From: Sodiomyces alkalinus F11
Lineage: Eukaryota; Ascomycota; Sordariomycetes; Glomerellales; Plectosphaerellaceae
Assembly (NCBI RefSeq): GCF_003711515.1
Contig: NW_021167090.1
Coordinates: 248,001 to 312,000, forward strand
DNA: 64,000 bases
Direction: 5' to 3'
Made by a program: the position numbers and the translations under genes
Shown: positions 23,580 to 39,838 of the stretch, piece after piece
How positions within the stretch are numbered: the stretch's first letter is position 1
Layout: every line of letters starts with the position of its first letter
Notes under the pieces: generated by a model
The model's input: the letters and a program-made list of their open reading frames with translations, nothing else
The model's database searches: none
Told to the model about the DNA's origin: nothing

Positions 23580-25190
23580 ATGACTCAATCCTGCGATAAT
23601 TACTTCACTCCCAATTACAAGCCCCCCGTTGCCGCAGATGGCTGGACCTACCGCCTGATTGCACAGGACCTTGCCCGGCCGAGGAGCCTCGTCATTGACT
23701 CGAGAGGTGCATTACTTGTCCTCGAGGCTGGCAATGGCATCAAGCGCATAACCCTCGAAGACAACGGCGGCACATGCCTCGCTGCTCGTGATGAGACCCT
23801 CCTCGTCCGGCATTCTGCTGTAAGTCGGGCCCTCGAACAGCGCTTACAACACGACCCGAAATCACCGACTAACCTTATCCAGCTGAATCATGGAATCGCC
23901 ATTTCCGATGACGGGACCACTCTCTTCGCCTCCACGTCCGATGAGGTCTTTTCTTGGTCATACGACGCCGTCGACGGCATCGTCAGCGCCGCCAACCGAA
24001 CCATCGTCGAGGGCATGCACAACTCGGGCCACACCACCCGCAGCCTCCTCATGTCACGCAAGTCTCCCGGCATGCTCGTCGTCTCCCGCGGCAGTGATGG
24101 CAACATCGACGAGCTCTGCTCGGACGAGTCGTCGGGCCATTGCCAGGTCCGCGCTTTCAACGTGACGGACCTGGTTACCGGAGCCGGAGACGGAGGAGGT
24201 CAGGACCCTCTCGACTTCACCACCGACGGCATCTTGCTAGGCTGGGGCCTCCGTAACTCGGTCGGTATCGCAGAGGACCCGAACGAAGGCGGCATCTGGA
24301 CCGTCGAGAACTCGGTCGATAACCTGGAGAGGGATGGGGTCGATATTCATCGTGATAACCCAGCTGAAGAGCTTAACTTCCACGGCTCCCTCGAGGACTT
24401 GGTCCTTGGTGTGAATAACGGCAATGGTCGGGGCGCCAACTATGGCTACCCCGACTGTCTCGCCCTTGGGAGCACGGATGATTTCCCTCAACTCGGAGAC
24501 CTGAACCCAGGAGACCACTTCCACGCGGCCGGTTTCACCACCCTCAACGACTCGGCATGTGAAGGTCGTGTTTCTCCTAGATTAACCTTCCAAGCTCATA
24601 CCGCGCCCCTGGACATCAAGTTCGCCCCCGATGGTTCCGAAGCCTTCATCGCCTTCCACGGCAGCTGTGCGTGAAAAAGTCCCGCCATTTCCCTTCTCAC
24701 CTCCCTCCCCCGTTTATACCCCCCCCCCCCCGGGGTTCACATATTTCTCCCAAGTTTTTGGTTAAAAAATTCCGTCACCTAACCGCGCGCTTTCTTAGGG
24801 AACCGAGACGATCCCGTTGGCTACAAGGTCTCCAGTGTTGCTTTCGACCGCCGCGGCTCTCCCGAGGTCTCCGCCGACAGCAATGCCGCAATGGTCGACG
24901 TCCTCAGCAACCAGGATCTCTCCGACTGTCCCGCCGGCTGTTTTCGTCCCGTTGGCCTCGCATGGGACGATCAACGGAGGCTCTACGTGACTTCGGATTC
25001 GACGGGCGAGATCTTTGTTCTCCAGAGGTCATCCGACTCGGGGTCTGAGGCTTCGCCTTCACCTACCTCCACCCCCGATGCGGCGCCTGCTATGGGATTT
25101 CCAAACATGTGGGTTTCCTTGGTAGCATTAGCCATACCCATGGTCATGCCGCTTGCCGCTGGGTTCCGTTTCTTGGCCATTGGAGCGTAG
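23580..25190 (+). CDS. L-sorbosone / PQQ pyranose dehydrogenase-like protein
   Basis: This is a beta-propeller protein of the glucose/sorbosone dehydrogenase family (related to PQQ-dependent AA12 enzymes), normally secreted and acting on sugars outside the cell. Exons 23580-23819, 23883-24666 and 24799-25190 join to 472 codons (471 aa). The second junction recreates the conserved FHGSWNRDDPVGYKV. Other family stretches are ADGWTYRLIAQDLARPRSLV, NHGIAISDDGTTLFAS, GWGLRNSVGIAEDP and WTVENSVDNLERDG. The last ~30 residues are hydrophobic after a Ser/Thr/Pro spacer, which suggests a GPI-anchor signal. Odd point: the protein begins at what would be the mature end (SCDNYFTPNYKPP), with no signal peptide. 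The first intron is a multiple of three; the second contains a run of 14 C. Confidence 0.88.
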
Positions 25191-25490
25191 AGTCATGTCA
25201 TGCCTAAGGGCTGAGCCTATTTTGGACGCGAGAAACGATGAGAATAAGGGTTCAAGTTGAATATTGGCGTGATCTCGTGAGACTTGGGCATTCCGAGATT
25301 GTGGAAAAAGCAAAGGCAGCCAATGCCATGATTTCTTCTTCCGCTTTTAGAACCTGAGCCACGTCTGTCATTACCCGGGATAATAACAACAAGCCTAGAC
25401 TGCTGCCAAAAACGCCCTGCTCATGTAATGTGCACTTCCTCCCTTTTCTACCGAAGATATTTCCCGATTCACCCCGTTTCGCCTCCTCGT
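25191..25490. other. Convergent 3' intergenic region
   Basis: This 300-nt spacer separates the 3' ends of the dehydrogenase and SEC13. No other feature is seen. Confidence 0.6.
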
Positions 25491-26705
25491 TTACTCCTCA
25501 AGAGTCTTCACGCATTGCCACTCCCCCCTGAGATTTTCCTTCCACAGAGTGACCTTATTGTCCTCGCCGCTGACGGCGAGGACGTTTCCGCTGAGAGACC
25601 AGCTCACACGCCAGACAGAGGTGTCAAAGTTCAGCACCTTGCAGTTCCACTGACCCTGCGAAGAGGAATCCGACGTCCAGATGCGGACCGTCTTGTCCTG
25701 GGACGCTGACGCGATGTACGACTTTTGCAGCACGGTGGGCGACCACGACACGTCGCGCACCCAATCGGTGTGGCCGGTGAGCGGCTCGCCCTCGAGCTTG
25801 TACGACTGCGAGGCGGGATCGAAGGCCCAAATCTTGACGAGGTTGTCGCACCCGCCCGTGACGAAGCGGCGGGGCGAGGCTCCGGCGGCGGGGGGGGGAG
25901 GCGCGCCCCCGGAGACGATGCTGCCGGGGGCCGGGGCGGGCGCCCACGAGACCGAGTTGACGCCGAGGCCGTGGGCGGGGAAGATGGTGTGGTCGTAGTT
26001 GGAGTCGCGGAACTCGAGCACGCTGACGTTGCCGTCCGAGGAGGCGCAGGCGAGCAGGCAGCCGGCCTCGTGCGGCGCCCATGAGACGATGTTGACGGAC
26101 GCCTTGTGCAGCGCAAAGTCGAAGATCTTCTGCCACCCGTTCTGCTCCCGCCAGATGAGCACCTTGCCGTCGTAGCCCGCCGAGGCCAGGATGTTGCCGT
26201 ACTTGGGGTGCGCCCATGAAACGCACCACACCGCGCCCTCGTGTCTATAGTCACAGAATCAACTTCCGTGTCAGCAGAGTTTCATCCGTTATTACTCCTC
26301 CCATTTTGTCTTCTTTTCCTGAAGGGGTCCACACGTCTCCTACCCTTTTAGTGTCTCTAGGAGGCGTTGCGAGTCGCCTTCAACCTCGAAGATCTTGATG
26401 GTGCGGTCGCTTGAGCATGTCGCGAGGCGTCGGCCGTAGTAATCGAGGACAGCATCGTGCTGTGCAAGGAGGAGTGGAAAAACAGCTGTTAGTAGGGTTA
26501 AAGTGGCATAGCGTAGCGACAGAGCTCGTGTGTATTGTTGTTGGGGGAGAAGGGGGTCAACGGGAGCTCGCTCACAATCATGTCATCGTGACCGGAATTT
26601 GATATGACCTGGGCAGCTGCCTATACGAAAGAATCAACCATTAGCATCTTTATAAGCACCACAGTGAATCCGCCGAGTTGGTGGTCTCTTAGCAGTCCTT
26701 ACCAT
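25491..26705 (-). CDS. SEC13: SEC13, COPII coat and nuclear-pore WD40 protein
   Basis: Sec13 pairs with Sec31 in the outer COPII coat on ER-exit vesicles, and with Nup145/Nup84-complex proteins in the nuclear pore. Exons 26705-26703, 26620-26576, 26459-26344 and 26244-25491 join to 306 codons (305 aa). The first coding exon is the ATG alone, followed at once by GTAAGG. The protein then reads [20 protein letters not shown]. Six WD-like blades follow: [79 protein letters not shown] and a last blade with [21 protein letters not shown] Pro/Ala/Gly-rich insertion sits between blades 4 and 5. No signal or membrane segment is present. Confidence 0.96.
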
Positions 26706-27537
26706 GGTTGCGCTCTGGAGGGGCGGGAGGCAGACTCTCTAGAGTCCAATTGTTCCTCGAAAGACCAAAAAGAGCAGCGAATTTGATGTTGCCGAGTAGT
26801 AGCGCCTACTACCGTAGTCTGCTGAAGGGGAATCTGAGATGAGAATAAGAAGATGGTGAAAAAGTGGTGGATGATTCGAATAATGGAAGTCGTTATTCCT
26901 GCCGGTTGCCTTGCATGCTCCAGCGAGCTCGTTCGGCCAGCTTGCCCGTACCTCTGATCCAAGCACCGTCTGGAAGCACGTTACACACTGTGTTTATACT
27001 GTACTTATCGGATTTGGGTAATACCGATGACTACGGGTCATATATATCCCGGTTTCCGACTTCCCGGTTTAGACCGAGGTAGATCCACAGAACCGCCACT
27101 TACACATGACCGTGAGCATCACGACCATGGATAGGTGAAGAACATGAACATAACGGCAACCTTTTCATGATCGTCCCGCCAGCACCCATTTATGGGGTTT
27201 GAGGATGCCTTCAATACAAAGGCCGATAAATGCAAATATTTCTGCGACTACCCCGGGGCAGCGGTTCCTCTTTCTATCCTCTCTGAGCACCACGGAGCAC
27301 CACGGAGCACCACGGAATCAAGATCCCTTATCTGCCGTGTGACACCAAATTCAACCTGAGCTTGCTCCTTCCTCGCCATCCTTTCTCTTACAACAATTGT
27401 TTTTGAGAAATTTTATAATATCACTGAACTAAGGACCATCAAAACATCCCCAAATTTGTCCACTCCATACCTCCTGTCTTGGGCAGTCTTCATAGCCTTT
27501 CCCCCGCTTCATCTCAAGGCTCCTGAGATTCAAGACT
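26706..27537. other. Divergent SEC13/PEX20 intergenic region
   Basis: This is the shared 5' region of two divergent genes. Three tandem copies of the 10-mer GAGCACCACG lie near 27283-27315. No other gene is seen. Confidence 0.6.
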
Positions 27538-28839
27538 ATGGCAGATACGTGTGGAGGCTCCACTCCGCTGAAGAGCTTTACTCAGTATGGCTCTCAGGAT
27601 CGAAGTCTACAACAGGATAGAGTCGTCCACGGCCCTGCCGCGGCGGGACCATCGGTACGTCTCGGGTTCTACCTCTCTTCTTCGCCCTAACTTGTCTAAC
27701 CGTTGAAACAGACCTTCCGATCAAATGGACCCGCTGCCTCTGGACAGGCGAGCGCCAGCTACCAAGCCTTCACGGCTGGCAACGTACTAAACGCACCAAG
27801 TCTGCCCGCCCCCGGTCTATTTTCCGGGCAAGGCCCGGAGGCATATAGTGGTCACTCCGTTCGACATGGCACTCTTCTTACCGGGCTTGAGGCCCGGGCA
27901 GGCATGGAGCACCCGCAAGCCAATAATTCTCAGGTCGCCAGTCGAGTTGAGGTAGCTTCCTGGGCCCATGAGTTTCATAGGCTGGCTCCAAACGTAGCTG
28001 TTCCTGGTGCTGGAATTGCCCCCAGCCAGCATCAAGGCATGGGAGGCCCAGCTGCCCATACCCAGTACGCACATAGTTTTGTGCCTCCCGCGTATCACTA
28101 TCCTGCGCCTCCGCCCATGCTGCCACAGCAGACCTGGGCGTCACACAGCCCCGTCGTCGGCAACAATGTCTCTAGCTCGGAGACTCGGAGCATGCGTGCC
28201 CCTGAGGAAGATTTCGACGACGCAATGAATGCGTGGATGAGACTCCATGGTCCCAAGGATCAAGAGACGAGAGAAAATGTCGACGCCATCATGGAGTCGA
28301 TGGCTGAACAACTGGAAGCTGGCGAGCGCTCTGGTGTTGCCACTCGTACTCTCCCTGACGTGGCGAATCTGACCTTGGAAGATACTACTACTACCCAAGT
28401 CAACTCCGCGCCCATCTCGGCCGCAAACGGCACTCTTGACACCGTCACTGCCTTGCCAGTCACTAGTCCAGTCATAGCACAGAGTGACAACCAGTCAACC
28501 GGCACTGCGGATACGGAGACGAAGAATCCCGCCCGGTCGGAGATTGCAGAGGCGGCAAGACAACTTCTCGAGGTTATCTCCCATGAAAAGGGGGACAAGT
28601 GGAAGAATTCGCGTTTCGTCTCCCTGATGCAAAACTTCAGCGACGGATCTAAGGACATCATTGACAACGAGATTCGGGAGGTTGGCGATTCCTCAGTTAA
28701 CACGGTATCCCAAGCTGATGAGAAGGTGAGTTGGCCGTCACTCAAAACTCTGCTGTTTCAAATTTCGCTGACTCTTCCCTTTTAACAGACCACGCCTTCG
28801 CGTCCGGAGAAGGGCAAAGGACTAGAAACTGCGAGTTAA
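27538..28839 (+). CDS. PEX20: Peroxin PEX20 (PTS2 co-receptor)
   Basis: Pex20 cooperates with Pex7 to carry PTS2 cargo such as thiolase to the peroxisome docking complex in filamentous fungi. Exons 27538-27654, 27712-28725 and 28789-28839 join to 394 codons (393 aa). The N-terminus MADTCGGSTPLK carries the conserved Cys5 used for ubiquitin-dependent recycling. QDRSLQQDRV follows, typical of the family. A WxxxF/Y motif (W123-AHEF127) is the kind that binds Pex13/Pex14. The middle is Pro/Gln-rich and disordered. The C-terminal region (EIAEAARQLLEVISHEKGDK and WKNSRFVSLMQNFSDGSKD) matches the Pex7-binding part. The assignment rests on these landmarks; overall conservation in this family is low. 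Confidence 0.85.
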
Positions 28840-30249
28840 GACGGCGGTGAATATGAGGGGAGGTTCAAACACGATACCCAAGGTGTTCAAGGAGCATGAG
28901 ATAGATGTTCACTGATAGAAGGACTAGTGCCTTCTAGGTTCCCGGCGGTTCCGATGGCTGACGGTTGGTTTGCTTGCTGTATTCACCTTTCAACAGCATC
29001 ACAATGGGAGGGGCCAAAATACCCGAGTTGTATTGATGATTGCTTTAGCATCTGGGAACCCATCACCGAAGCATGGCTAGACTACATGAATACGGTCTAC
29101 GGGGCAGTAGATATGACTTGGGCAGTTGAGACATGTTTGAGAAGACGGTCGTAGCACAGGAAATTCGATCATCCTCCATGGAATGAGTCCCGTTATAGTA
29201 AGCTCTCGCGCAACAGTCAAAATGCTCCGGGCAGGGTTGGACGGCAAAAGACGGTCGTCCTGAAGCCCATGTGAGTTCAGAGTTCTCACTGGGCCTCATA
29301 CCCTTTAAAGTTTGCCCGGTTCCCTGGGTTCCTGTGCTTGAGACAGGTTGCGATCCCCCGTAAACTTCCCCGATGGTGGAGAGATCGGGCACTGGGGGAG
29401 AGTGAGTGGTTGGCCTGTTTCGTGCGGGCCCTTTGCGTCCGCTACCTCCAGGATCTTGCCGTGGTGCCGCATCGACGGAATGAACATGCCGTAGCCACTT
29501 TGAAACCCTTGTCCTCGTAAAGTGAGTCATTTTTTCGATGCTTCCAATGGATGGGATTGATAGGCCAATTCAAGCTGTTTCAAAGGAAAAAGCGAAAGCA
29601 TCGCGATCCAGTTTATTTCTTCTTTTTTTCCCTTACGTTGTATATTCCCCTCTTCATCCCCTTTAGTGTACTATGTCCAGCGGACCGGGTAATCATCGAT
29701 GGGCGTCGCAGTGGGAACCTGAGATGGAGAATTCCCTCAACTTATGGGACCTAGCGCACCATACCCACCTCCCGCTCCTTCGTGAGGAAATTCAATGAGG
29801 GTAAAACGAAATGACACGAACGAAGAGGACACTGAACGGGAGCGGAGACAACATCACCATGGATCATGGCAAAGAAAGGAATGATTGGTTTCACCAACCC
29901 GATAAAAAACATCGTCCTTGCTTTCCAGTCAGGGATGTTGTGCTACGTACGTTGTAATTACTCCGTACTCCTTACTCCGTACACGTGTAAATTACCTACC
30001 TAGGTAATTAAGCTGCATCCTCCTGGCCGTTGTCCTTGTTGCCGTTTCCAGTAGGCCGGATGAAGCCAACGGCTCGCATAGGTAAGCAGCTGACTGTACT
30101 TCGTACTTCGTAATACGTCGTAAACAGCCAGAGCGAGCACCAACAATTGTGCGCCCCTGGATTTCACCCTGTCGATTTCAGTGGGTCGTGCTTGCCCATT
30201 TCCAGCACACCGAGGGAACAGTGGAGGCTTGGTTTGGCGCTATTAAGTG

Positions 30250-30256
30250 TGAGTCA
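30250..30256. promoter_or_regulatory. TGAGTCA, candidate CPC1/GCN4 site upstream of cpc-1
   Basis: The heptamer TGAGTCA is the consensus GCN4/CPC1 binding site. It lies 436 nt before uORF1 and could mediate autoregulation, known for this regulator in other fungi. About eight such heptamers are expected by chance in 64 kb, so the support is weak. Confidence 0.4.
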
Positions 30257-30518
30257 TAGGACACACTGACACGATTGGTCAGATGCACAGGACGGTCCCA
30301 AACAAGACAGGGGTGGCTGCAAGTCCACAGTACCCGGCGAGACCAACCGAGCGGGTACTCTTGCAGGATGCTTGCAGCAAAGAGTACATCTGCATATGGT
30401 GGGCTCATGTAGCCTGCCCACATCGTGCGCCCTTCGGCTGCGAATGTGTGGATCCCCTGAGGACTTTTCCCCGCGCCCTGAGGCCCTGCACAGGCCGAAA
30501 GCTGCCTGTGGGAAAAGT

Positions 30519-30522
30519 TTTT

Positions 30523-30554
<32 letters not shown>

Positions 30555-30568
30555 TCTTTTTCTTTTCT
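30519..30568. repeat. CT-rich tract (T runs broken by C)
   Basis: Fifty bases of T runs of 5-11 separated by single C residues lie about 125 nt upstream of uORF1. CT blocks near start sites are common in filamentous fungal promoters. Confidence 0.75.
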
Positions 30569-30692
30569 TACAAAACCTGGAGTGCTCGCACCCCCGCCTT
30601 TTCCCTCTCTTTCTTTCTTCTCTTTTTTGCTCCAAACCAAACCGCTCAATCAACATCATCACATCACAAGTATTAGCATAATCGTCGTCAAC

Positions 30693-30701
30693 ATGTGGTA
30701 A
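30693..30701 (+). promoter_or_regulatory. uORF1 of cpc-1 (Met-Trp-stop)
   Basis: ATG TGG TAA is the first AUG downstream of the CT tract. A very short first uORF followed by a longer one is the layout of GCN4/cpc-1/cpcA leaders, where reinitiation couples translation to amino-acid starvation. Confidence 0.7.
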
Positions 30702-30834
30702 ATCAACAACTACACAGTTGTTCTTGTGTCTCAACTCCAGGCACAATTTCGGAACGTTTAGAGCTCCCTCTCTCAACATCCTCCAAAATTTCTACGCTGG
30801 ATTTTCCAGTCGTCATAACGGATTCCCAATCAAC

Positions 30835-30957
30835 ATGGCTTCCCTCCAGTACCTCCAGCCTGCCGGCACCATCCGCGCAACGTCAACTAGTCGAACATCA
30901 TCCACAACAGGACTTTGTCTTGTTCGACCAGCCCGCTCCACGCAACCGGCAACATAA
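30835..30957 (+). promoter_or_regulatory. uORF2 of cpc-1 (40 codons plus stop)
   Basis: This is the second AUG of the leader; it encodes MASLQYLQPAGTIRATSTSR and a further 20 residues. It starts 133 nt after the uORF1 stop and ends 313 nt before the next ATG (31271), and there is no ATG in any frame between them. That fits the inhibitory second uORF of cpc-1. An alternative is that it is the true N-terminus of the protein, separated from it by a frame change. Confidence 0.65.
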
Positions 30958-31270
30958 CCAATCAGACAGTCTCTTCGCGGTCCCTACTGCTCCCCATCGC
31001 CGCCACTCGTCGCATCATCAGAATCGTCAAAGCTTCTCTCCCTCTATTGGCAACCACCAAGTAGCCCAGGTCCAACATCAACCTACGTGGTATCCCACGC
31101 CATCACCTGGTAACAGTCGCGTATCCGCCTCGCCTCAGGCTGCGCAGCTCTACGACTTGTCAGCTTCCACCTCGTCCACCGCTCTACAGCGTCGCGGTCA
31201 CCCATCCCGTCCTCCTGTTCCGCTTTTCTCGCACGGCACATCTGCTCAGCAGACACCGTCGGTCGCCAAG
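30865..31270 (+). other. Open, ATG-free frame continuous with the bZIP ORF
   Basis: In the frame of the bZIP protein this stretch is free of stops (open from about 30695) and encodes DFVLFDQPAPRNRQHNQSD and a Gln/Ser/Pro-rich continuation resembling an activator region. It has no ATG and overlaps the 3' half of uORF2 in another frame. It may be coding, reached through an unrecognised splice or a one-base error near 30895-30925, or it may be leader. Confidence 0.5.
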
Positions 31271-31996
31271 ATGAGCATTGCAGGTAATTACCACAAACAT
31301 TCTGGGATTGCAGTATTCATAAGCTCACACAAGATGCTATCAGAACTTGACGACTTCACCGGGTTCGAGGGTGGTGCTTCCACCGCCTATTCGTCCCCGG
31401 GTGCTCCCGCGGTGTTCGACGTACCCGGCGGCTCGAACAACATTGGCACCATCTCCCCTCAAGACCTGCTCATCCAGGATCCTTACATGTCAGCTCCGAA
31501 CTCTACGGCGTTGACAGCCCTTACCTCCCCGTCTCTCTACGAGTCGCCTGACTTCGGCTATGACGTCTCGCCTGGCTTTGGCTCTACTGATTTCGATAAC
31601 GGCTCCAACCAGTGGTTTTCTCTTTTCCCTGATCAGAGTACCGCTCCCGACGCACCCGCTCCTAAGCCCTCACCGGCCCAGGAGTCTGTCGAGATTGAGG
31701 CCGTGGTGGCGACTAACTCGTCCAGTCGTCGCAAGTCGGCCGGTTCTCCTCCGTCTGGCCGACACTCGTCTGTCGCTGGCGTCAGCTCTCGCAAGCGTGA
31801 CAAGCCTCTGCCTCCTATTGTCGTTGAGGACCCCAGCGACACGGTGGCTATGAAGCGTGCGCGCAATACGCTGGCTGCCCGCAAGTCACGAGAGCGCAAG
31901 GCGCAACGGTTTGAAGAGCTCGAGGAGCGGATAAGGAAGCTTGAGGCCGAGCGCGATCATTGGAAGAACTTGGCATTGAGTAATTCCTCGGGTTGA
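31271..31996 (+). CDS. cpc-1: Cross-pathway control bZIP transcription factor (CPC1/GCN4)
   Basis: This is the master activator of amino-acid biosynthetic genes on starvation (general or cross-pathway control); it binds TGASTCA as a dimer in the nucleus. From ATG 31271, exons 31271-31283 and 31344-31996 join to 222 codons (221 aa); the 60-nt intron (GTAATT..CAG) is a multiple of three. The junction gives MSIAELDDFTGFEGGASTAY, then SSPGAPAVFD, as in other cpc-1 proteins. The C-terminus is the bZIP: basic region KRARNTLAARKSRERKAQRF, with the invariant N..AA..SR, then a short zipper (LEERIRKLEAERDHWKNLAL). At 221 aa it is shorter than I recall for family members (about 250-280), so a longer N-terminus is possible. 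Two uORFs precede it, and it lies directly upstream of AROM, itself a likely target. Confidence 0.88.
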   Translation: MSIAGNYHKHSGIAVFISSHKMLSELDDFTGFEGGASTAYSSPGAPAVFDVPGGSNNIGTISPQDLLIQDPYMSAPNSTALTALTSPSLYESPDFGYDVSPGFGSTDFDNGSNQWFSLFPDQSTAPDAPAPKPSPAQESVEIEAVVATNSSSRRKSAGSPPSGRHSSVAGVSSRKRDKPLPPIVVEDPSDTVAMKRARNTLAARKSRERKAQRFEELEERIRKLEAERDHWKNLALSNSSG

Positions 31997-37871
<5,875 letters not shown>

Positions 37872-39838
37872 AGAAAATACGGAAAGACGGGGAGAAAACC
37901 GGTCAGGGTCGGGTTCTAGCCTAGAAACTCGGGGAGGTTGAGGAGTAAGGAGGCAAAAAGAAAAAAAGAAAGAAAGAAAGAAAGAAACCCAAAAGCGGAA
38001 AACTGGCCACTGAGCACATGACTTAGGTTTCCATGTCTGGGAGCAAACACGAGCAGACAAGATATCCGGCATTAAGAACATTGAAAAGGACAAGGGACAA
38101 GGGACAGTGGACACAGAATCGAATGGAGTATATTCTTCTACGACAGGAAGGTAGGATATATATCCACCCTTTTCTATCACGTCCCGTCAGTATCATTTTA
38201 GATATTACCCGTGGACAGTTCTAACAAGGGCGTCATAATATTCCTCTCCTATGCACTCTTGATACAGAAAATCGAGGGAACGAATCTTGCGCTGGCTCAA
38301 GTAGGCCACGAGTCTATTTGTTTCCGTAAAGGCTAACCCTCCCAAAACGCCAGCCTGTTGACCACGCACTCAATGCTCGATACAGAAAAAGAAAATCAAA
38401 AAAAGAAACACAACAACTCGAGCAGCGAGCGTGATAAAGAAATAAGAACCGCTCGCTGGACATGAGTCTCCCATTGCTGTGTCGTTGTGGTATCGTATCC
38501 CCACCAACTTCACATCCGGAAGAGAAAACAAGCCAAAATGACAAACCCAAACCCCTCAATTCCCGCTGTTTTCTATAGGTTGTTTTTGTATAATTCCCGT
38601 TGTTCGTCTTTGCTCATCAAGCCTCATGTCGTCATTACATGCCGATTTCCCCAGTTTGCCCCGTGTCCCTTTTCGCGCCGATGCAGCCCAATTTTTGCTG
38701 CCGTCTTCCCCAATGGATTTCTCAGTCTAAGTAAAAAAGAAGAAGAAAAAAAGGAAGAAAAAAAAAAGGCAAGAAACAAAAAGGACACGCTGGTTGTACA
38801 AAGCTCCCCTGGAAACGCAGTGGAGTTGGTTCATCTAATTATGATAAGGTGGAATAATGCTTCCTCGGTGAATAAAAAAACATTGTTTTTTGGGGGGGAT
38901 TGTACACGCCAGCGCGAGCCGGACTTGAAAAAATTGACGTCTAGATGATGCATTCCCGGGACCCATCGGATGAGATGAAAGGGGTGTGTGATGTAGGCGA
39001 AGAGAGTCCCCTTGGAGATGAGGTCAAAACCAAAAGCATCATGACGGAAGAGATGGGTTTTGCAAAAGGTGGAAATGATGTCGTTGATGATGATGCGGAG
39101 AGGGTGTGTGTGTGTGCGTGTGTGATATGGGGCAAGAATGATAGAAGCTAGCCTGGCCGACGGCTCGTTCGGTTCGTTCGCATGTTCGTCGACGCTCGAT
39201 CGGCAGAGGTTGAAAGATAAGGGTTGTTTGTGTGTGATGTGGAGATTTGCGAACTTGCTGTCTGCGGGTCCGCAGAGAATTCGAATCGAGCCATTGGATG
39301 GATGAGAAGGAATGATGTCATCCCTGCACGTGGACCGTGACCGATATTCAGGGTCTCCCCAATGATGTCACCCCACAGTAGCTGTATGTACCCCATGCCC
39401 GCTTGAAATGGATTCCCATGTTTCAGCCCACCCCACCCCACAGCAATGCGGCAGGGAGTGTTGCATGTGGTAAACAGGACGTCAATTGTTTCGTGAAGAT
39501 CGCTCATGACAAGTCTCATTTTTCTCTCACGAAGCCAGAAACGTCTTGCAGGAAAATCCAATTCATCGTCTTTTCGCCGTCATTTCCTGCCGATCGCTGT
39601 GTCATGTGTCACTGAGCTCCTTTCCTGACGTCTCTCGATCGCCCGGGGCGTGCCAGGTGGAGCAGCATGGGCGGTCGGGTCCACTTTTTCCCGTGCTCGT
39701 ACCGACGACGCATTGTGCCGCCCATATGACGTTCTCGGTGTCCAATTGGGTTGGAGGTACGGTTGGTACGGTTCTCACCCCCTCCTCCCATCAGCTTACT
39801 GGTTTGGTTTTTTTGGCAGAAGTGCGTTCCAAGTGCGT
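37872..39838. other. Convergent intergenic AROM/RPN4-like, simple repeats
   Basis: No gene is supported. An (AAAG)n microsatellite lies at 37966-37986, A-rich tracts at 38391-38405 and 38731-38768, and a TG repeat at 39103-39124. Confidence 0.6.

Larger units (their letters stand above)
28840..30692. other. Long 5' region of cpc-1 / intergenic
   Basis: No gene is supported. It includes TACTCCGTAC-type repeats (29958-29985), a TACCTAGGTA palindrome (29996-30005), GTACTTCGTAC near 30098-30112, a TGAGTCA site and a long CT tract close to the likely transcription start of the bZIP gene. Confidence 0.55.

Noticed and set aside
25624..26254. Long Arg/Ala-rich frames overlapping SEC13 in other frames
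   Set aside because: Shadows of the GC-rich SEC13 exon 4; they contain no domain and conflict with the WD40 frame.
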